Assembly: GCF_020194955.2 (NCBI RefSeq)
Contig: NZ_JAFCIY020000006.1
Location: forward strand, 186,001 to 250,000
Length of the DNA: 64,000 bases
Direction: 5' to 3'
Origin: Desulfuromonas sp. CSMB_57
GTDB taxonomy: Bacteria; Desulfobacterota; Desulfuromonadia; Desulfuromonadales; Syntrophotaleaceae
Shown: one piece after another, positions 40,784 to 52,939 of the stretch
Layout: the number at the start of each line of letters is the position of its first letter
Position numbering within the stretch: the stretch's first letter is position 1
Made by a program: the position numbers and the translations under genes
The notes under the pieces: generated by a model
The model's database searches: none
What the model saw: only the letters and a program-made list of their open reading frames with translations
Told to the model about the DNA's origin: nothing

Positions 40784-41005
40784 TTACCGTCGCCATCTGC
40801 GCAAGATCTGCTCCATTTCATCTTTTCCCGCCAGTTTCAACTTTTGCACTTTCCTTCTTTCCAGTTCTTCTTCCGGGCTTAGATACTTCTTGGTGTCCCA
40901 CTCCGCCAATTGCCGCTCGAGGATGGCATGTTCCTCGTAAAGCCTGCGATAACGCGGATTTTCGTCAAACAGACGCTGGACCACCGCCGAATGGTTCTCA
41001 TCCAT
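40784..41005 (-). CDS. DUF465 (YdcH-like) small helical protein
   Basis: 73 residues, highly charged and helical: YEEHAILERQLAEWDTKKYL and EEELERRKVQKLKLAGKDEM match the DUF465 pattern, a short coiled-coil hairpin of unknown role. AGGGAGG-like sequence (GGGAGGTGTCCG) precedes the ATG. It follows tsaB by 72 bp. Confidence 0.85.
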   Translation of the reverse strand: MDENHSAVVQRLFDENPRYRRLYEEHAILERQLAEWDTKKYLSPEEELERRKVQKLKLAGKDEMEQILRRWRR

Positions 41006-41077
41006 CGGACACCTCCCTGGAAAGGGTTGACAAAGAGCAGAAAACCAATTTCACCATAGCGAATCAACGTGGTGATG

Positions 41078-41794
41078 TCAACCTTCTATGGGCAGCAGAC
41101 CGGACTCCCGGGCCTCCATGAGCTCCGCCTCCGAGGGCCGGATATAACGCGGCAAAATACTTTCCGGAGCGCAGCCGAGACCGGCCTGACAACGGCTCAG
41201 CACCAACATGGCCGCACTCGAGGCGCGCGGTTGGTGCAACGGCCAGGGCGCGAAGTGGGCCCGGCCGGCCAGTCGCCGCAGAATCAATGTGCGATACAAC
41301 AGCGCGCCGCTGCCGACAAACAGAATTTCGCCGCTGAGTTGGTCCAGCAGACGTTCCGGTACCAGGACCTGTTCACTACCCTGCAACTGAGGTTCGCCGG
41401 TGCCACAGTGAAACAGCCCACTGTAAACCTCCTGCTTGCGGGCATCGATCAAGGCGCAAACCGGATACCGGCAGGCAGGGACCTGGGCCGCCAGGGTCGC
41501 CAGGGAGGAAACCCCCACCACCTGTTTCCCGCAGGCCAGGGCCAGGCCCTTGACGGTGGCGATACCGACCCGCAGACCGGTAAAAGAACCGGGACCGGTC
41601 ACCGCGCCGAAGACGTCGACCTGAGCCAGACCAAATCCACCCGCGGCCAGCAGACGGCCGACGGCATCGAGCAATTGCCCGGTATGATTGCGGCCGTAAT
41701 TGAAAAACAGTTCCCCCAGCAACTGGTCGCCTTGGCTGAGAGCCACGCTGCCGGCCGGAGTCGAGGTATCGATGGTCAGAATCAGATCGGCCAT
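41078..41794 (-). CDS. tsaB: tRNA threonylcarbamoyladenosine biosynthesis protein TsaB
   Basis: Partner of TsaD in making t6A37 of ANN-decoding tRNAs. 238 residues: ILTIDTSTPAGSVALSQGDQ (ASKHA fold, residues 4-23), VTGPGSFTGLRVGIATVKGLA (near 66-86), and IDARKQEVYSGLF. The ATG overlaps the rseP stop by one base (TGATG), so translation is coupled. Length is normal. Confidence 0.94.
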   Translation of the reverse strand: MADLILTIDTSTPAGSVALSQGDQLLGELFFNYGRNHTGQLLDAVGRLLAAGGFGLAQVDVFGAVTGPGSFTGLRVGIATVKGLALACGKQVVGVSSLATLAAQVPACRYPVCALIDARKQEVYSGLFHCGTGEPQLQGSEQVLVPERLLDQLSGEILFVGSGALLYRTLILRRLAGRAHFAPWPLHQPRASSAAMLVLSRCQAGLGCAPESILPRYIRPSEAELMEARESGLLPIEG

Positions 41795-43116
41795 CAGCCC
41801 CTACCCATCAAGAGACGCGCCAGGTCATTGTAAAACGCCCAGGCCATCAGCAAAATGATCAGGCCGAGCCCGATCTGTTGTGCCACCTCTCTGACTCTCA
41901 GCGGCAAGGGGCGGCGGAAAATCAATTCCAGGAACCCAAACAGCAGATGACCACCGTCCAGAATGGGAACCGGCAACAGGTTCAGGATCCCTAATTGAAT
42001 ACTGAGAAAGGCCAGAAAGGACAATACCGCGGTAAAGCCGGTATCGGCGGCCGCACCGGCCACCTGCACAACCTGAATCGGTCCGCCGATGCTTTTCGGC
42101 GAGACGCTGCCGGAAAACAGCTTGCCGACAAACACCACCGTCAGACGCATCAGTTCGATGCTGCGGCGACTGCCCTCCCGCCAAGAAGCCGCCAACGGGA
42201 AACGCTTGAAAACCGTTTCAAACTCAGGCGCCACTCCCAGCAACCAGCCGTCCCCTTCGTGACTTTCACGGGGCGTGACCGGAATGGACAGGGTTTGATC
42301 CTGGCGCCCGATGCGCAGGGTCAGGGTTTCACCGGCGCCGGCGGCAACCAGGGGACGAACCATGTACCAGGAATCGACGGGTGCTTCGCCGATGGCCAGA
42401 ATCCGGTCTCCGGCCTGCAGGCCGGCCTCGGCGGCAGGCAATCCCGGCAGCACCTGCCCGATGACTGCATCCTGGGGCGGCAGCAGGCCGAAAGCTTGCA
42501 GCCCGCCGGCCACATCGCCATTTCCCGTCAATCTGATGGTTGCCGGACCCTGGGAGCGCTCGACGGTGACCATTACCTCGCGGCCCGCCCGGCGCAGCAG
42601 CTCCTTTTCGGCTTCACTCCAGGAGGCTATCGATTGATCGTCGATGCGGGTCACACAATCGCCGGCAGCAAAGCCGGCCCGGGCACCGGGCGTGTCGGGT
42701 GCGACGTATCCGATGCAGGCTGGTCGTTCCAGGAATGCCGGCATGTCGATGCCGATGACGTAGGCCAGGGGCAGCACCAGAAAGGGCAGCATCAGATTCA
42801 TGAACGGACCGGCAGCGACAATGGCTATCCGCTGCAACGGTTTTTTTTCAGCAAAGGAGCGTTCCTTGTCGGCGGGATCGGTCAATTGTTCCGCCTCGTC
42901 GCTCCCCTCACCCAGCATCTGAACATATCCGCCCAGGGGCACCACGCAGATCTGGTAAACCGTCTCCCCCCATTGCCGGGACAGCAGCCGCGGCCCGAAG
43001 CCCAGGGAGAACTTCAATACCTTGACCCCGGCCAGTTTGGCAACGACAAAATGCCCGAGTTCATGAACGAAAATCAGCACGCCGAGCATCAAAATGCCGG
43101 TCAGGATGGTTACCAT
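41794..43116 (-). CDS. rseP: Site-2 intramembrane zinc metalloprotease RseP
   Basis: Cuts transmembrane anti-sigma factors and spent signal peptides. 440 residues: FVHELGHFVVAK (HExxH zinc site, about 17-28) in the first membrane helix, two PDZ-like segments between (GYVAPDTPGARAGFAAGD and VLPGLPAAEAGLQAGDRIL), and the LLPVPILDGGHLLF motif near 390 with the third zinc ligand. AGGGGG precedes the ATG. It follows dxr by 9 bp. Its local anti-sigma substrate is not in the window. Confidence 0.95.
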   Translation of the reverse strand: MVTILTGILMLGVLIFVHELGHFVVAKLAGVKVLKFSLGFGPRLLSRQWGETVYQICVVPLGGYVQMLGEGSDEAEQLTDPADKERSFAEKKPLQRIAIVAAGPFMNLMLPFLVLPLAYVIGIDMPAFLERPACIGYVAPDTPGARAGFAAGDCVTRIDDQSIASWSEAEKELLRRAGREVMVTVERSQGPATIRLTGNGDVAGGLQAFGLLPPQDAVIGQVLPGLPAAEAGLQAGDRILAIGEAPVDSWYMVRPLVAAGAGETLTLRIGRQDQTLSIPVTPRESHEGDGWLLGVAPEFETVFKRFPLAASWREGSRRSIELMRLTVVFVGKLFSGSVSPKSIGGPIQVVQVAGAAADTGFTAVLSFLAFLSIQLGILNLLPVPILDGGHLLFGFLELIFRRPLPLRVREVAQQIGLGLIILLMAWAFYNDLARLLMGRG

Positions 43117-43125
43117 GGCGCCCCC

Positions 43126-44283
43126 TTAGCCGCGCACTTGGATAAGGCGCCGGGCTTCCTGGCGGCCCCAAAGGTCGGCTTTCAAAACTTCGTCGATGCG
43201 CGTCAGAGCGCTTATCTGGTGATTTTCAAGAGCCGCCCGAATGATTATCGGGATGTCGAGGAAAGCGATTTCTTCCCGCAAAAAGGCATCCACCGCAACC
43301 TCGTTGGCCGCGTTCAGCACGGCGGGCGCCGTATCGCCCATTTCCAGGGCCTGGTAGGACAAGGCCAGACAGGGAAATTTTTCCAGGTCCGGTTCCTCGA
43401 AAGTCAGACATCGCAAGGCGCAGAGGTCCAGGGGCGGCAGGGTCAAAGCCAGGCGGCGCGGATAGGACAGCGCATAGGCAATGGGCGTTTTCATGTCGGG
43501 AATGCCGAGTTGGGCGATAACCGCCCCGTCGATATACTCAACCAGGGAATGAACGATGCTCTGCGGATGAATGTGAACCGCGATCCGCTCCGCCGGCACA
43601 TCAAACAACCAGCGCGCCTCGATGACCTCGAGTCCCTTGTTCATCATGGTCGCCGAATCGATGGTGATTTTGCGACCCATGGACCAGTTGGGGTGCGCCA
43701 GGGCATCCTCGCGGGTGACGGTTTGCAAGTCCGCCAAAGACTTCTTATGGAAGGGCCCACCCGAGGCGGTCAGAATCAGGCGGCGCACCTCATCCTTGCG
43801 ATGCCCCTCGAGGGACTGGAAAATAGCGGAATGTTCGCTATCCACAGGGAACAGACGCACCCCGTGGCGGACAATGGCATCCATCACCAAGGGACCGGCC
43901 GTCACCAGGGTTTCCTTGTTGGCCAGCGCGATGTCCTTGCCCGCCTCGATGGCCGCCATGGTCGGCACCAGGCCGGCGGCACCGACGATGGCGGAAACCA
44001 CCATTTCCTGCTCCGAATGGCAGGCGCAGGCGATCAGCCCTTCGACGCCGGACAATACTTCGGGCCCGTCGAATCCCAGTCGTTTCCGCAACTGCTCGGC
44101 AGACTCCTCGGCAATGACCGCTACCTGCCGGGGACGAAAGCGGCGAATCTGCTCTTCGAGTAGCGCCAGATTGTTGCCGGCCGTCAGGGTCACGACCTGA
44201 AATCGATCCGGATATGCCGCACAAATGTCCAAGGTACTGACACCTATGGACCCGGTGGAACCAAGAATCCCGATTTTTTTCAT
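43126..44283 (-). CDS. dxr: 1-deoxy-D-xylulose 5-phosphate reductoisomerase
   Basis: Second step of the MEP pathway, NADPH-dependent. 385 residues: [16 protein letters not shown] at the N-terminus, [17 protein letters not shown], and [20 protein letters not shown] with the metal-binding acidic residues. GGAG precedes the ATG. It sits between cdsA and rseP, the common order. Confidence 0.97.
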   Translation of the reverse strand: MKKIGILGSTGSIGVSTLDICAAYPDRFQVVTLTAGNNLALLEEQIRRFRPRQVAVIAEESAEQLRKRLGFDGPEVLSGVEGLIACACHSEQEMVVSAIVGAAGLVPTMAAIEAGKDIALANKETLVTAGPLVMDAIVRHGVRLFPVDSEHSAIFQSLEGHRKDEVRRLILTASGGPFHKKSLADLQTVTREDALAHPNWSMGRKITIDSATMMNKGLEVIEARWLFDVPAERIAVHIHPQSIVHSLVEYIDGAVIAQLGIPDMKTPIAYALSYPRRLALTLPPLDLCALRCLTFEEPDLEKFPCLALSYQALEMGDTAPAVLNAANEVAVDAFLREEIAFLDIPIIIRAALENHQISALTRIDEVLKADLWGRQEARRLIQVRG

Positions 44284-44301
44284 GGAGACTCCAGAATAGC
44301 G

Positions 44302-45150
44302 CTAGCCGATGACGATCAGCGCAAAATAATAAACCAAGGGAAAAACGAACAGCAGACTGTCGAGACGATCCAGCAGGCCGCCGTGGCCCGGCAGCAGGTT
44401 TCCCGAATCCTTGACCTGCCAGCAACGCTTGAGCAGAGACTCGAACAGATCGCCCAAGGGGGCCACCACTCCGATCAGCAACCCCAGGACCACCAGGGCA
44501 GGCCAGGACACAAAAGGGAAGAAGGTTCGCTGTGCGGCCAAGGCGGCAAGCAGGCAACCGAGCAGCCCGCCGACGGCACCTTCGACGCTCTTGTTGGGAC
44601 TGACAAGGGGATAAAGCTTGCGCCGCCCGAAGTTGATGCCGGTGAAATAAGCCGCGGTATCGCTGCTCATGACCAGCAGCAGGAGCAGCAGGATCCAGCG
44701 TTCTCCATGCGGCAAGGTACGCAGCAACCCGAGATAGCCCAGGGGCAGAGTAATGTACAGGAAGCCGAACCCAAGGAGTGCCATGTCGACGCCGGAACGC
44801 TCCAAGGGCCGGCAGCGCAGCAGGACCAGCAAAGCCAAGGCAAACAGCAGCAACAGCAAGCCGCCTTGAAACCACGCCCACTCCCCTCTGGCCAGAGGCC
44901 AGACCAGCACTGCGCCGCCAACCAGGGCGAACCGTCCTTCCCTCTTGCGGGAGGCCGGCAGGGCCATGTGATAGAATTCATATAAAGCACGACCGGCCAA
45001 GATGCAGGCCAGCCCATGCACCGCGGCCACAGGAGCCCAGAGGACAAAAGCGACCACCATGGGCAGCAGCAGCGCACCGGTAATGATTCGAGATTTGATA
45101 ACGGCCTCCCTCGACCTGAACCCGGGATGTTCATGAGACTGCGCCGCCAA
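44302..45150 (-). CDS. cdsA: Phosphatidate cytidylyltransferase
   Basis: Makes CDP-diacylglycerol for all phospholipids. About 265-282 residues, around eight membrane segments; the signature runs through SDTAAYFTGINFGRRKL, SPNKSVEGAVGGLLG and PLGDLFESLLKRCWQVKDSG. The start is odd: the expected N-terminus (IKSRIITGALLLP) has GGGAGG five bases upstream of an ATC, with no ATG or GTG there. The only conventional in-frame start is TTG 45150, seventeen codons earlier, used for the coordinates here. It lies between uppS and dxr. Confidence 0.93.
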   Translation of the reverse strand: MAAQSHEHPGFRSREAVIKSRIITGALLLPMVVAFVLWAPVAAVHGLACILAGRALYEFYHMALPASRKREGRFALVGGAVLVWPLARGEWAWFQGGLLLLLFALALLVLLRCRPLERSGVDMALLGFGFLYITLPLGYLGLLRTLPHGERWILLLLLLVMSSDTAAYFTGINFGRRKLYPLVSPNKSVEGAVGGLLGCLLAALAAQRTFFPFVSWPALVVLGLLIGVVAPLGDLFESLLKRCWQVKDSGNLLPGHGGLLDRLDSLLFVFPLVYYFALIVIG

Positions 45151-45251
45151 ACCGGCCCATCTCCATCAGAGCAAACCAAACGCCAAAAGCGTCAGCCTTG
45201 AGCCGGCTTGGCACGGTCGGTTGTCACCGCGAACGCCATGAAAAATCCGGG

Positions 45252-46001
45252 TCAATTGTCCGGTTGCACCTGCCTGGCCGTCAGGCCGAACCGCCGCTGC
45301 CGCCGGCCAAACTCCCGCAGGGCCTGACGCAACTGCGCGGGCCCGAAGTCAGGCCAGAGCACTTCGGTGAAATACAGTTCGGTGTAGGCCAACTGCCAGA
45401 GCAGAAAATTACTGATGCGCATCTCGCCGCTGGTTCGGATCAACAGATCCGGCTCCGGCATGCCGGCGGTATCGAGCACCTGAGTCAAATGGTCCTCATC
45501 GATCTGGTTCGGCTGCAACAGTCCTTGCCCGACCGCCTCGGCCAGGCGCCGTACCGCCCTCAGGATTTCATCCCGACTGCCATAGGATAGGGCCAGGGTC
45601 AGCACCATATCGCTGTTGTGAGCGGTTCGGGCCATGGTCGCTTCCAAGGTCGAACGAACCCCGGAGGGCAGTTGGCGGATATCCCCGATGACCCGCAGCC
45701 GAATGTTCTGCGCCAGCAGGCTGTCGAGTTCCTGGGCGAGGAAGCGGTTGAGCAACTCCATGAGGGAACGCACCTCGTCGGCCGGCCGACCCCAGTTCTC
45801 CGAGCTGAAGGCGTAGAGGGTCAGAAACCGAATTCCCAGTCGACGGCACTCCTCCACCATCGCCTTGGCCGCCTCCACCCCATGGTGATGGCCCAGAATG
45901 CGCGGCAGCTGGCGTTGCTCGGCCCAGCGACCGTTACCGTCCATGATGATGGCGAGATGTTCAGGCACACGCATGCCGCTGTCCAGTTCCAGGTTCTTCA
46001 C
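45252..46001 (-). CDS. uppS: Isoprenyl transferase (undecaprenyl diphosphate synthase)
   Basis: Builds the C55 lipid carrier for peptidoglycan and surface polymers. 249 residues: LAIIMDGNGRWAEQR (about 16-30, catalytic Asp), TLYAFSSENWGRP, and DLLIRTSGEMRISNFLLWQ, which bind the diphosphates. The start is GTG 46001 or ATG 45974; the first has AAGG very close. It follows the frr terminator, so it starts a new transcription unit. Confidence 0.95.
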   Translation of the reverse strand: MKNLELDSGMRVPEHLAIIMDGNGRWAEQRQLPRILGHHHGVEAAKAMVEECRRLGIRFLTLYAFSSENWGRPADEVRSLMELLNRFLAQELDSLLAQNIRLRVIGDIRQLPSGVRSTLEATMARTAHNSDMVLTLALSYGSRDEILRAVRRLAEAVGQGLLQPNQIDEDHLTQVLDTAGMPEPDLLIRTSGEMRISNFLLWQLAYTELYFTEVLWPDFGPAQLRQALREFGRRQRRFGLTARQVQPDN

Positions 46002-46090
46002 GCCTTATGTAAAATTGCAACGTTACCATAACGCCGAATTACCGGCAACACTTGCAAACAGCGGCCGGCGCAAAACATTCGTCCGGCCGG

Positions 46091-46120
46091 AAAAAAAAGG
46101 GCGCCGCTGGGGACGCCCTT
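46091..46120 (-). terminator. Intrinsic terminator after frr
   Basis: AAGGGCG and CGCCCTT arms (46097-46103, 46114-46120) with a 10-nt loop, running on the minus strand into eight T (two of them in the stem). It closes the rpsB-tsf-pyrH-frr operon. Confidence 0.9.
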
Positions 46121-46164
46121 CTGCCAAACCGATATCCAGGCGGCCGCCTGTTGGCCGAACCGCA

Positions 46165-46722
46165 TCAAATCTCCATGATTTCCTTTTCCTTGACGACGAC
46201 CACCTCATCGACTTTTTTAACGAACTGGTCGGTCAGGTCCTGAACTTCCTTTTCGCCCCGCTTCTGCTCGTCTTCGCTGATTTCCTTGTCCTTCTGCAGC
46301 TTTTTGAAACCGTCGTTGGCGTCCCTGCGGTTATTCCGGATGGCCACCTTGGTCTCTTCTCCCATCTTGCGCACCGCCTTGACCATCTCCTTGCGCCGCT
46401 CTTCGGTGAGGGGCGGGATGACGATGCGCACCAGGACACCGTCCGAGGACGGATTCAAGCCCAAATCGGATTTAAGGATGGCCTTTTCGATGGCCGGCAG
46501 CAGATTTTTCTCCCAGGGCTGAATGGTAATCAGGCGCGGTTCGGGAACCGCCAGGGTCCCGACCTGGCTCAACGGCGTCGGAGTACCGTAATAATCGACC
46601 CGCACCTCGTCCAGCAGCGCCGTCGAAGCGCGACCGGTGCGCACCCGGGTCAGATCCTTCTTCAGGGCTTCGATGGCTTTTTCCATGTTGTTGCGGGATT
46701 TCTTTATGACATCATTATACAT
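46165..46722 (-). CDS. frr: Ribosome recycling factor
   Basis: Splits post-termination ribosomes with EF-G. 185 residues: [20 protein letters not shown] and [20 protein letters not shown] are RRF signatures, with the long charged helices at both ends. ATG 46722 is preferred over 46731 because GGAG lies ten bases from the former and only one from the latter. It begins a few bases past the pyrH stop. Confidence 0.97.
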   Translation of the reverse strand: MYNDVIKKSRNNMEKAIEALKKDLTRVRTGRASTALLDEVRVDYYGTPTPLSQVGTLAVPEPRLITIQPWEKNLLPAIEKAILKSDLGLNPSSDGVLVRIVIPPLTEERRKEMVKAVRKMGEETKVAIRNNRRDANDGFKKLQKDKEISEDEQKRGEKEVQDLTDQFVKKVDEVVVVKEKEIMEI

Positions 46723-46727
46723 GACAG

Positions 46728-48378
<1,651 letters not shown>

Positions 48379-48458
48379 CTGTATTCCCTCCTCGTGCTGC
48401 AGCTTCGGCAAGGCTGCCGGCCCTCCCGAAGCCGTCGGGACATCCCCGGATATGCGAG

Positions 48459-48487
48459 AAAAAGGCGGCCAGTCAACCCGGCCGCCT
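48459..48487 (-). terminator. Hairpin with T run between rpsB and tsf
   Basis: AGGCGGCC (48463-48470) and GGCCGCCT (48480-48487) with a 9-nt loop; the minus strand continues TTTTTCTCGC. A partial terminator here would let rpsB be made in excess over tsf, as is known for this operon in E. coli. Confidence 0.75.
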
Positions 48488-48512
48488 GGTTCAAATCAAG
48501 TCGCGCCGAACC

Positions 48513-49298
<786 letters not shown>

Positions 49299-49507
49299 GT
49301 TGATGCTCCTTTTCCGATTGGTTGTTGCCTCCGCATCCGGTCGGCCCCGCGGGCCCTCCATCACCATGATGGGCACCAGCACCGCAGGTCGGGATGCGTG
49401 CGTTATGTGAACGCCAATACGTACCATGGAAGAACTGCCATGGCAAGCCTAAAATCCCTCTTAATCCCGGTTTACAGGCGCCCGCAACTGTATTAACATG
49501 CCGGGCC

Positions 49508-50695
49508 ATGTCCTCCTTTCGCCTGTATCGTTATTTTTTGCGGGAAGCCTCGGCGCCCATGGTTCTCGGCCTGACGGTGCTGACCCTGGTGCTCCTCATG
49601 GGCCGCCTGCTGCGCCTGATGGAACTGGTTGTCAACAAGGGCGTCCCGCTGCGGGAAATACTCACGCTGGTGGCCTGCCTGCTGCCCGGTTTCCTCATCG
49701 TCAGTTTGCCGCTGTCTTTTCTTTTGGGAATCATGATGGGGTTTGGACGCCTGTCGGCGGACGGCGAAATCCTGGCCATGAAATCGAGCGGCATCGGCCT
49801 GTGGTCCATGACCAAGCCGATTCTCGGCCTTGGTCTGCTGGTCTCCCTGATGACCGCCGGCTTGACCACCACCCTCAAACCCATCGGCGAGCGGGTCTTC
49901 CGGCAACGTCTGTTTCAAATCACCACCAGCCGTGCCAACATCGGCATCATGCCGCAGATCTTCAACAATGAATTTCCGGGACTGGTGCTTTACGCCAACG
50001 AAGCCGACGAACGCAGCGGCATCATGACCGGTGTATTCATCTCCGACGAACGTGCCGATGCCATGCCCAGCCTGATTCTGGCCCGAACCGGCCAGGTTCT
50101 GTCCAATCCCCGGGATCTGACCTTGACCCTGCGGCTTGAAAACGGCACCCTGCACCGCCAGTCGCGGCAGGCTTCGGGCCGTTCCTTTCAGGTGATCGGC
50201 TTTGCCACCTACGACATCAATCTCGATCTGACACCGACCGGCAACAGCCTGGAACAGGGCGAAGTGAAGCAGAAGGAAATGAAGCTGGATGACCTGCATC
50301 GTGCCTTGAAAAAATCGCCTGCCGCCGAAGAGCGACGGCAACTCAGGGTCGACTTTCATGAACGCTTGAGCCTCGCCGTGGCTCCCCTGCTGTTCGCCCT
50401 GCTTGGCGCTCCCCTCGGCATCCAGCCGTTGCGTTCCGGGCGCGGCAGCGGCTTTGCCGTCGGCCTGCTCGTCTTTCTGACCTATTACCTGCTTCACTCC
50501 CTGGCCAATACCCTGACCAGCGAAGGCGCCTTGCCCGTCTTTGCCCTTTGGCTGCCGAATCTGCTGTTCCTGCTGGCAGCCCTGGTCACCTGGCACCGCG
50601 CCAATCAGGAGCGCCCCTTGCCCCTGGCAGCTACCTGCGGCCATATTGCCGGCTGGCTGGCCGAGCGCCTGCGCCGGTGGGAGAAGCCATCTTGA
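49508..50695 (+). CDS. lptF: LPS export permease LptF
   Basis: Inner-membrane half-permease of the Lpt LPS-export ABC system. 395 residues from ATG 49508: six membrane segments in two groups of three around a periplasmic beta-jellyroll, with RYFLREASAPMVLGLTVLTL at the start and APLLFALLGAPLGIQPLRSG before the last group. This is the YjgP/YjgQ family. It overlaps lptG. LptB is not in the window. Confidence 0.94.
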   Translation: MSSFRLYRYFLREASAPMVLGLTVLTLVLLMGRLLRLMELVVNKGVPLREILTLVACLLPGFLIVSLPLSFLLGIMMGFGRLSADGEILAMKSSGIGLWSMTKPILGLGLLVSLMTAGLTTTLKPIGERVFRQRLFQITTSRANIGIMPQIFNNEFPGLVLYANEADERSGIMTGVFISDERADAMPSLILARTGQVLSNPRDLTLTLRLENGTLHRQSRQASGRSFQVIGFATYDINLDLTPTGNSLEQGEVKQKEMKLDDLHRALKKSPAAEERRQLRVDFHERLSLAVAPLLFALLGAPLGIQPLRSGRGSGFAVGLLVFLTYYLLHSLANTLTSEGALPVFALWLPNLLFLLAALVTWHRANQERPLPLAATCGHIAGWLAERLRRWEKPS

Positions 50696-51777
50696 AACTC
50701 ATTCAGCGTTACCTGCTCGACATCTTCCTGCGGCGTTTCGCCCTGGCCCTGGCGGTTTTTGTGGGCCTCTACCTGCTCATCGAATTCTTCGAACGAGTCG
50801 ACAACTTCATCGAGCACCAAGCCGCTCCGTCCCTGTATGTCGCCTACTTTCTCAACAAAATCCCCTTGATCATCAGCCAGGTCTCCCCCCTCGCCTGCCT
50901 GATGGGCGTGTTCATGACCCTGGGCGGCCTGAACCGCAGCAATGAATTGGCGGCCATGCAGGCCGGCGGCATCAGCCTGCGGCGCATCGTCGCCCCCATG
51001 TTGCTGTTCGCCGTCGGCATGACCCTGCTGATGCTGGCGGCCAACGAATACCTGGTGCCGGAAACGGTCCGGAAATCGAACTACATTTTGCGCTCCCGGG
51101 TGGCCGGGCGGCCGAGCGCCGTTTTTCGCCGCGACAATATCTGGCTGCGGGAAGGCCAGAAAATCATCCATATCCGCCTGGCGGAACCGGAAATCCAATC
51201 CCTGCAAGGTGTCACCATTTTGCAATTTGATGAACTCTTCCGGGTTCAGCAACGCACCGACGCCATGTCCGCCATTTATGCGGAGCGGGGATGGCAGGCC
51301 CGGGAGGTCACCGAACGTCAATTTGCAGTGCAGACCGGCGATCTGCTGGAAGAGCGGCGACTACCTGAAAGACCTTTGGCCCTGGCTCTGGTTCCGGACG
51401 ATTTCCGGGTGCCCGGCAACCGCCGCAACGAAGACCTGACCATCAGCGAACTGGCCAGATTGGCCTCCAAACTGAAAAAAGAGGGCTATAATCCCCTACG
51501 CTTCCAAGTCGACATGCATGCACGGATTGCCGGCCCCTTTGCCAATATCATCATGGCGTTTTTGGCCGTGCCCTTTGCCATCCGTAAAGGCCGGGGCATC
51601 AGCCTGGGCCTCGGAATCGCCCTGAGTATCGGCATCGGCACCACCTATTTCATCGTCCATGCGGCTTTGCTTGCCTTCGGCTATTCCGCGACCTTTCCGC
51701 CGCTGGTGGCAGCCTGGGCCGCCAACCTGCTCTTTGTTCTGGCTGCCGCCTGGCTGTTTCTGACCACGGACACCTGA
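50692..51777 (+). CDS. lptG: LPS export permease LptG
   Basis: Second YjgP/YjgQ permease, partner of LptF. 361 residues: IQRYLLDIFLRRFALALAVF at the start, the SPLACLMGVFMTLGGLNRSN loop, and MAFLAVPFAIRKGRGISLGL near the last membrane segments. The probable start is TTG at 50692, overlapping the lptF TGA by four bases (TTGA) with GGGAG eight bases upstream. The similar length and fold of the two genes fit the heterodimer. Confidence 0.94.
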   Translation: MKLIQRYLLDIFLRRFALALAVFVGLYLLIEFFERVDNFIEHQAAPSLYVAYFLNKIPLIISQVSPLACLMGVFMTLGGLNRSNELAAMQAGGISLRRIVAPMLLFAVGMTLLMLAANEYLVPETVRKSNYILRSRVAGRPSAVFRRDNIWLREGQKIIHIRLAEPEIQSLQGVTILQFDELFRVQQRTDAMSAIYAERGWQAREVTERQFAVQTGDLLEERRLPERPLALALVPDDFRVPGNRRNEDLTISELARLASKLKKEGYNPLRFQVDMHARIAGPFANIIMAFLAVPFAIRKGRGISLGLGIALSIGIGTTYFIVHAALLAFGYSATFPPLVAAWAANLLFVLAAAWLFLTTDT

Positions 51778-51803
51778 GGACGCGAGGCAATGCTGCGGGA
51801 GTT

Positions 51804-51826
51804 CCCCTCTCTCAGAACAAGAGGGG
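51804..51826. repeat. Inverted repeat after lptG
   Basis: CCCCTCT (51804-51810) and AGAGGGG (51820-51826) with a 9-nt loop, followed by ACGGGGGAGA and a GATCCCG/CGGGATC pair near 51840. No T run on either strand. The look, a CCCCTCT...AGAGGGG...GGGGGAGA block, recalls small dispersed intergenic repeats. Confidence 0.4.
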
Positions 51827-51922
51827 ACGGGGGAGATGGGATCCCGGCGGGATCGGAAGAGGTGTTCATGAGCGCAAAACGACAGGTCGCTGCGCAATTC
51901 AAGCGCCCGCCTGTCCGTCCGG

Positions 51923-52903
51923 TCATCGACCGGCCGCCGGCTTTCTGTGCCAGGCCCAGGCCGTCTCCAGAATCTGTTGAATGTTCCCGAAGGCCGGCTG
52001 CCAGGCCAGAGCCGTGCGAGCCAGGGTTGCATCCGCCACCAGCACCGGAGGATCACCAGCCCGCCGCGGCTGCCATTCAAAGGGGATGGAGGTACCGGTG
52101 ACCTGCTCTGCCGCACGGATAATCTCCAGGATGGAAAAGCCCCGGCCATTGCCCAGATTGAAACCATGGGCGCCCGGTTCCCGGTCCATGAAATGCAAAG
52201 CCTGCAGATGCGCCCGGCAAAGATCATGGACATGAATGTAATCACGCACGCAGGTGCCGTCCGGAGTCGGATAATCGCTGCCGAAAATCTTCAACCCACG
52301 ACCCGGATCCAGGACCGCTTTGAGAACGTTGGGAATCAGATGGGTTTCCGGGTCGTGCTCTTCACCCAGGGCCGCATCCGGATCGGCCCCGGCGGCGTTG
52401 AAATAGCGCAGACTGACGGAATGCAGCCCATAAGCGACGGCATAATCACGCAACACGTGCTCGACCATCAATTTGGTCTCACCGTAGGGATTGATGGGCT
52501 GTTGGGGGTGGGATTCATCGATCCGGTCTGCAACCGGATTGCCGAAGGTAGCGGCCGAGGAGGAAAAAACGAATCGTTTCACCCCGGCGGCACGCATGGC
52601 ATCGAGCAGGTTCAAGGTTCCGACGACGTTGTTACGGTAATATTGCGCCGGCTGCCGGACCGATTCTCCAACCAGGGATTTGGCGGAAAAATGCATGACC
52701 GCGTCAAAGCTCTGCGCTGCAAACAGCTGCCTCAGTCCTGCTTCATCAAGCAGATCTCCCACGACCAGCCGACCGCCATGCACGGCCCAGGCATGCCCGG
52801 TGGACAGGTTGTCGAAGGTGGTAACCTCGTATCCTTCCCCGACCAGCATTTTGACCATGTGCGAACCGATGTAACCGGCACCGCCGCACACCAGAATATG
52901 CAT
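51923..52903 (-). CDS. galE: UDP-glucose 4-epimerase
   Basis: Interconverts UDP-glucose and UDP-galactose with bound NAD. 326 residues, short-chain dehydrogenase fold: VCGGAGYIGSHMVKMLVGEG at the N-terminus, FSSSAATFGNP with the catalytic Ser/Thr region, and NPYGETKLMVE (YxxxK). AGGAGGGGG precedes the ATG. Last gene of the polysaccharide cluster on this strand. Confidence 0.94.
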   Translation of the reverse strand: MHILVCGGAGYIGSHMVKMLVGEGYEVTTFDNLSTGHAWAVHGGRLVVGDLLDEAGLRQLFAAQSFDAVMHFSAKSLVGESVRQPAQYYRNNVVGTLNLLDAMRAAGVKRFVFSSSAATFGNPVADRIDESHPQQPINPYGETKLMVEHVLRDYAVAYGLHSVSLRYFNAAGADPDAALGEEHDPETHLIPNVLKAVLDPGRGLKIFGSDYPTPDGTCVRDYIHVHDLCRAHLQALHFMDREPGAHGFNLGNGRGFSILEIIRAAEQVTGTSIPFEWQPRRAGDPPVLVADATLARTALAWQPAFGNIQQILETAWAWHRKPAAGR

Positions 52904-52939
52904 GCCCCCTCCTCTCCAATGCCGACGTTTTGAAGGCTG

